Below, piece by piece: positions 62,587 through 64,000 of a stretch of 64,000 nt of DNA. The position numbers and the translations under genes were made by a program. The stretch comes from Nostoc sp. XA010 (GTDB taxonomy: Bacteria > Cyanobacteriota > Cyanobacteriia > Cyanobacteriales > Nostocaceae), in contig NZ_JAIVFX010000017.1 of NCBI RefSeq assembly GCF_020829625.1, positions 1-64,000 of the forward strand, written 5' to 3'. The notes below the pieces were generated by a model that was given only the letters and a program-made list of their open reading frames with translations, made no database searches and was not told the origin of the DNA. Positions within the stretch are counted from its first letter, which is position 1. The number at the start of each line of letters is the position of its first letter.

Positions 62587-63628
62587 CTGAAAAATTTGGG
62601 GTTAAATATTTTTCTTGACAATTGATAAATTTAGGGATTACTGATCTGGTATTATCACTTGAACTCATTAGAAACAGATCAATTCTTATAAATCATAAGT
62701 TTGCCGCAATAAATGGATAACTTTTGCTAAAATTTCAAGCTAGTGCCTTTTTTCACGCTGTGAATGGGCATTTAAACGCAACACACAAAACCTCCGAAGC
62801 TTCCATCTTGCAGCAAGGTATTTAAAGGGCAAGCGAGACGCTCACCCCCGCAAATAAAACTATTGCAAGACGGACAGCAGAGCAGTAAGCAGTGCGTTGG
62901 GGAGCCAGCACAAAGTCCAGCACTGTGGGGGTTTGCCTTTGCAGGTTATTGGTGTTGGCTGTGGCAACTTGTATTCTTACATCGAAGGAACTACGTTAGC
63001 GAGTTGGCAGAACTGCACACTGCACGCAACTTACTTAAGAGTAGGAGTCACGAGCATCATCTGTTTGCCCAATGCCGACATTAGAAAAAGGACAGTTTCC
63101 GACCATCAGAACTTCGCAAAATCGTCCACTGTGGACTCAAAAAGCGAATTGGTGTAAGTAAGCTGGTTCAACACTCTCAGGTGTATTCTCAGCTCCTACT
63201 TGCGAAAGTATCTACAAATATTTTCTCTAGTAAATCGCGCTTTTCACTCAAAAAACTTCCAGTCTCCCAGTTGCCTCTGCCCAAACAGTTACTCTGAAAG
63301 CGTTATAAATTATTCTTTTAATAAAGTATTTTTATGACTTTAGAGATATGCTTTGGTAATTAAGTTATGAAAAAATGAAAAGCTTTCTTAACTATCACTA
63401 AAACTAGTAATTTTTACGGATTGGTTTTTGGCTAAAAATACATGATTTGAAATTACAAATATTCCCTCAGAAATACAATAAGCAAAAAAAATACTGATAA
63501 AAGTTATCTGTTACGTCTTTATACTCTTGCTAAAGTGACAAGTCTTGTCTAAATATGGTTTAGCAATGCCAAAGCCAAAAGATTTATAAGTAATCTAAAA
63601 TCTGCCAATATAAAGTGCAATAATACCT
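62587..63628. other. Long gene-poor region after ftsY
   Basis: Over 1 kb without a convincing gene. The first part is AT-rich; 62800-63100 is notably richer in G and C and can fold: CAGTGCGTTGG (62890-62900) faces CCAGCACTG (62917-62925). Two overlapping open frames (62863-63084 and 62897-63157) have no family content. It might hold an unannotated structured RNA or a worn element. The last 400 bases are AT-rich and should hold the next promoter. Confidence 0.35.
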
Positions 63629-64000
63629 GTGCCTGTGTCTCAACTGCCCTCTCAACCCATTGACAACAATAGTACTGCCGCGACAGATGTCACACCAGTC
63701 GTAGCACTCAAAGAACTCGTGGCAAGGTTGCACCGGGAACAGAATAAAATTCAAGATTTGCTCAGTTCTTTAGGATTTGCCCTGAGAAGTTTCAATAATT
63801 TGAATCAGTTTTTGGAACTGATCCCCCTGATGGCAACGAGAGTGACGGATGCAGACGGCAGCGCCCTGTTTCTCTACAAACCTAATGGTCAAGTAAGATT
63901 AGAGCAGTTACATTGGCAAGATAGTCGCCAGCGAAAAAATATTCGCAAAGCGCTGGAAATAGCCAGCAGTCAAATCACGCTTCTGCCCAATGCTGCCCCT
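63629..64000 (+). CDS. GAF-domain protein, 5' part (PP2C/SpoIIE-type phosphatase?)
   Basis: An open frame from GTG 63629 (or GTG 63635) runs off the window. A Ser/Thr/Ala-rich start is followed by an LHREQNKIQDLLSSLGFAL helix and then a GAF-type start (LNQFLELIPLMATRVTDADGSALFLYKPNG). In cyanobacteria this arrangement commonly precedes a SpoIIE/PP2C phosphatase domain, but that part is not in view, so the final call is open. It could also belong to a histidine kinase or cyclase. Confidence 0.6.
   Translation, partial: MPVSQLPSQPIDNNSTAATDVTPVVALKELVARLHREQNKIQDLLSSLGFALRSFNNLNQFLELIPLMATRVTDADGSALFLYKPNGQVRLEQLHWQDSRQRKNIRKALEIASSQITLLPNAAP

Noticed and set aside
62863..63157. Two overlapping plus-strand frames after ftsY
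   Set aside because: Trp/Cys/His-rich products without any domain; the sequence looks more like structured RNA or relic than coding DNA.

Overview
The window comes from a filamentous, hormogonium-forming cyanobacterium, most likely a Nostoc close to Nostoc punctiforme. The evidence is frequent HIP1 octamers (GCGATCGC), heptanucleotide short tandem repeats, many small palindromic repeats and MITEs, cyanobacteria-specific DUF families (DUF1997, DUF4079, DUF4126, DUF4332, DUF502) and a complete-looking hormogonium polysaccharide (hps) locus. I saw no tRNA, rRNA or CRISPR array.

Region by region. (1) 1-4.5 kb is accessory: a decayed HigB/HigA-type toxin-antitoxin pair (frameshifted toxin, truncated antitoxin), an EcsC-like membrane protein, a MazF/PemK-type toxin with its antitoxin, and an acyltransferase plus alpha/beta hydrolase pair that resembles plant phytyl ester synthase split into two genes. 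(2) 4.8-13.5 kb is mostly housekeeping: metG, a NYN/LabA-like gene overlapping lptC, an InrS/CsoR-type metal sensor, menH, a lysozyme-like gene with an unclear start, a DUF29 remnant, an SDR protein, DUF1997 and DUF4079. (3) A tnpB-only IS605-type element lies at 13.6-15.0 kb and a second, unlike in protein but alike at its ends, at 37.2-38.5 kb. (4) 15-29 kb holds an ankyrin-repeat protein, DUF4332, a TetR regulator, a catalytic/non-catalytic M16 peptidase pair, a Uma2 protein, rpmB, htpG and metH. (5) 29-39 kb holds DUF4126, an orphan antitoxin-like gene, a 21-bp tandem repeat array, an amidase, ribBA, argC, eno, gloA and a repeat-rich kilobase with a MITE. (6) clpB is followed by a GT4 glycosyltransferase and then by eleven genes (44.4-58.5 kb) that fit hpsA to hpsK in order: one large pseudopilin-like protein, four small pseudopilins, five glycosyltransferase-type proteins and one membrane coiled-coil protein. 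(7) 59-64 kb holds DUF502, nusB, ftsY and the start of a GAF-domain protein cut by the window edge.

How the genes work together. The hps genes probably make and export the polysaccharide needed for gliding of hormogonia: the pseudopilins resemble a type II secretion/type IV pilus apparatus and the glycosyltransferases build the polymer. Hairpins after hpsD and hpsJ and a MITE immediately after the hpsA stop codon could split or tune this long unit. The rest is largely single-gene core metabolism (translation, methionine, riboflavin, arginine, phylloquinone, glycolysis) and chaperones. The least explained parts are the 21-bp array, the two tnpB elements with shared ends, the decayed toxin-antitoxin pair and the 1-kb gene-poor stretch after ftsY.
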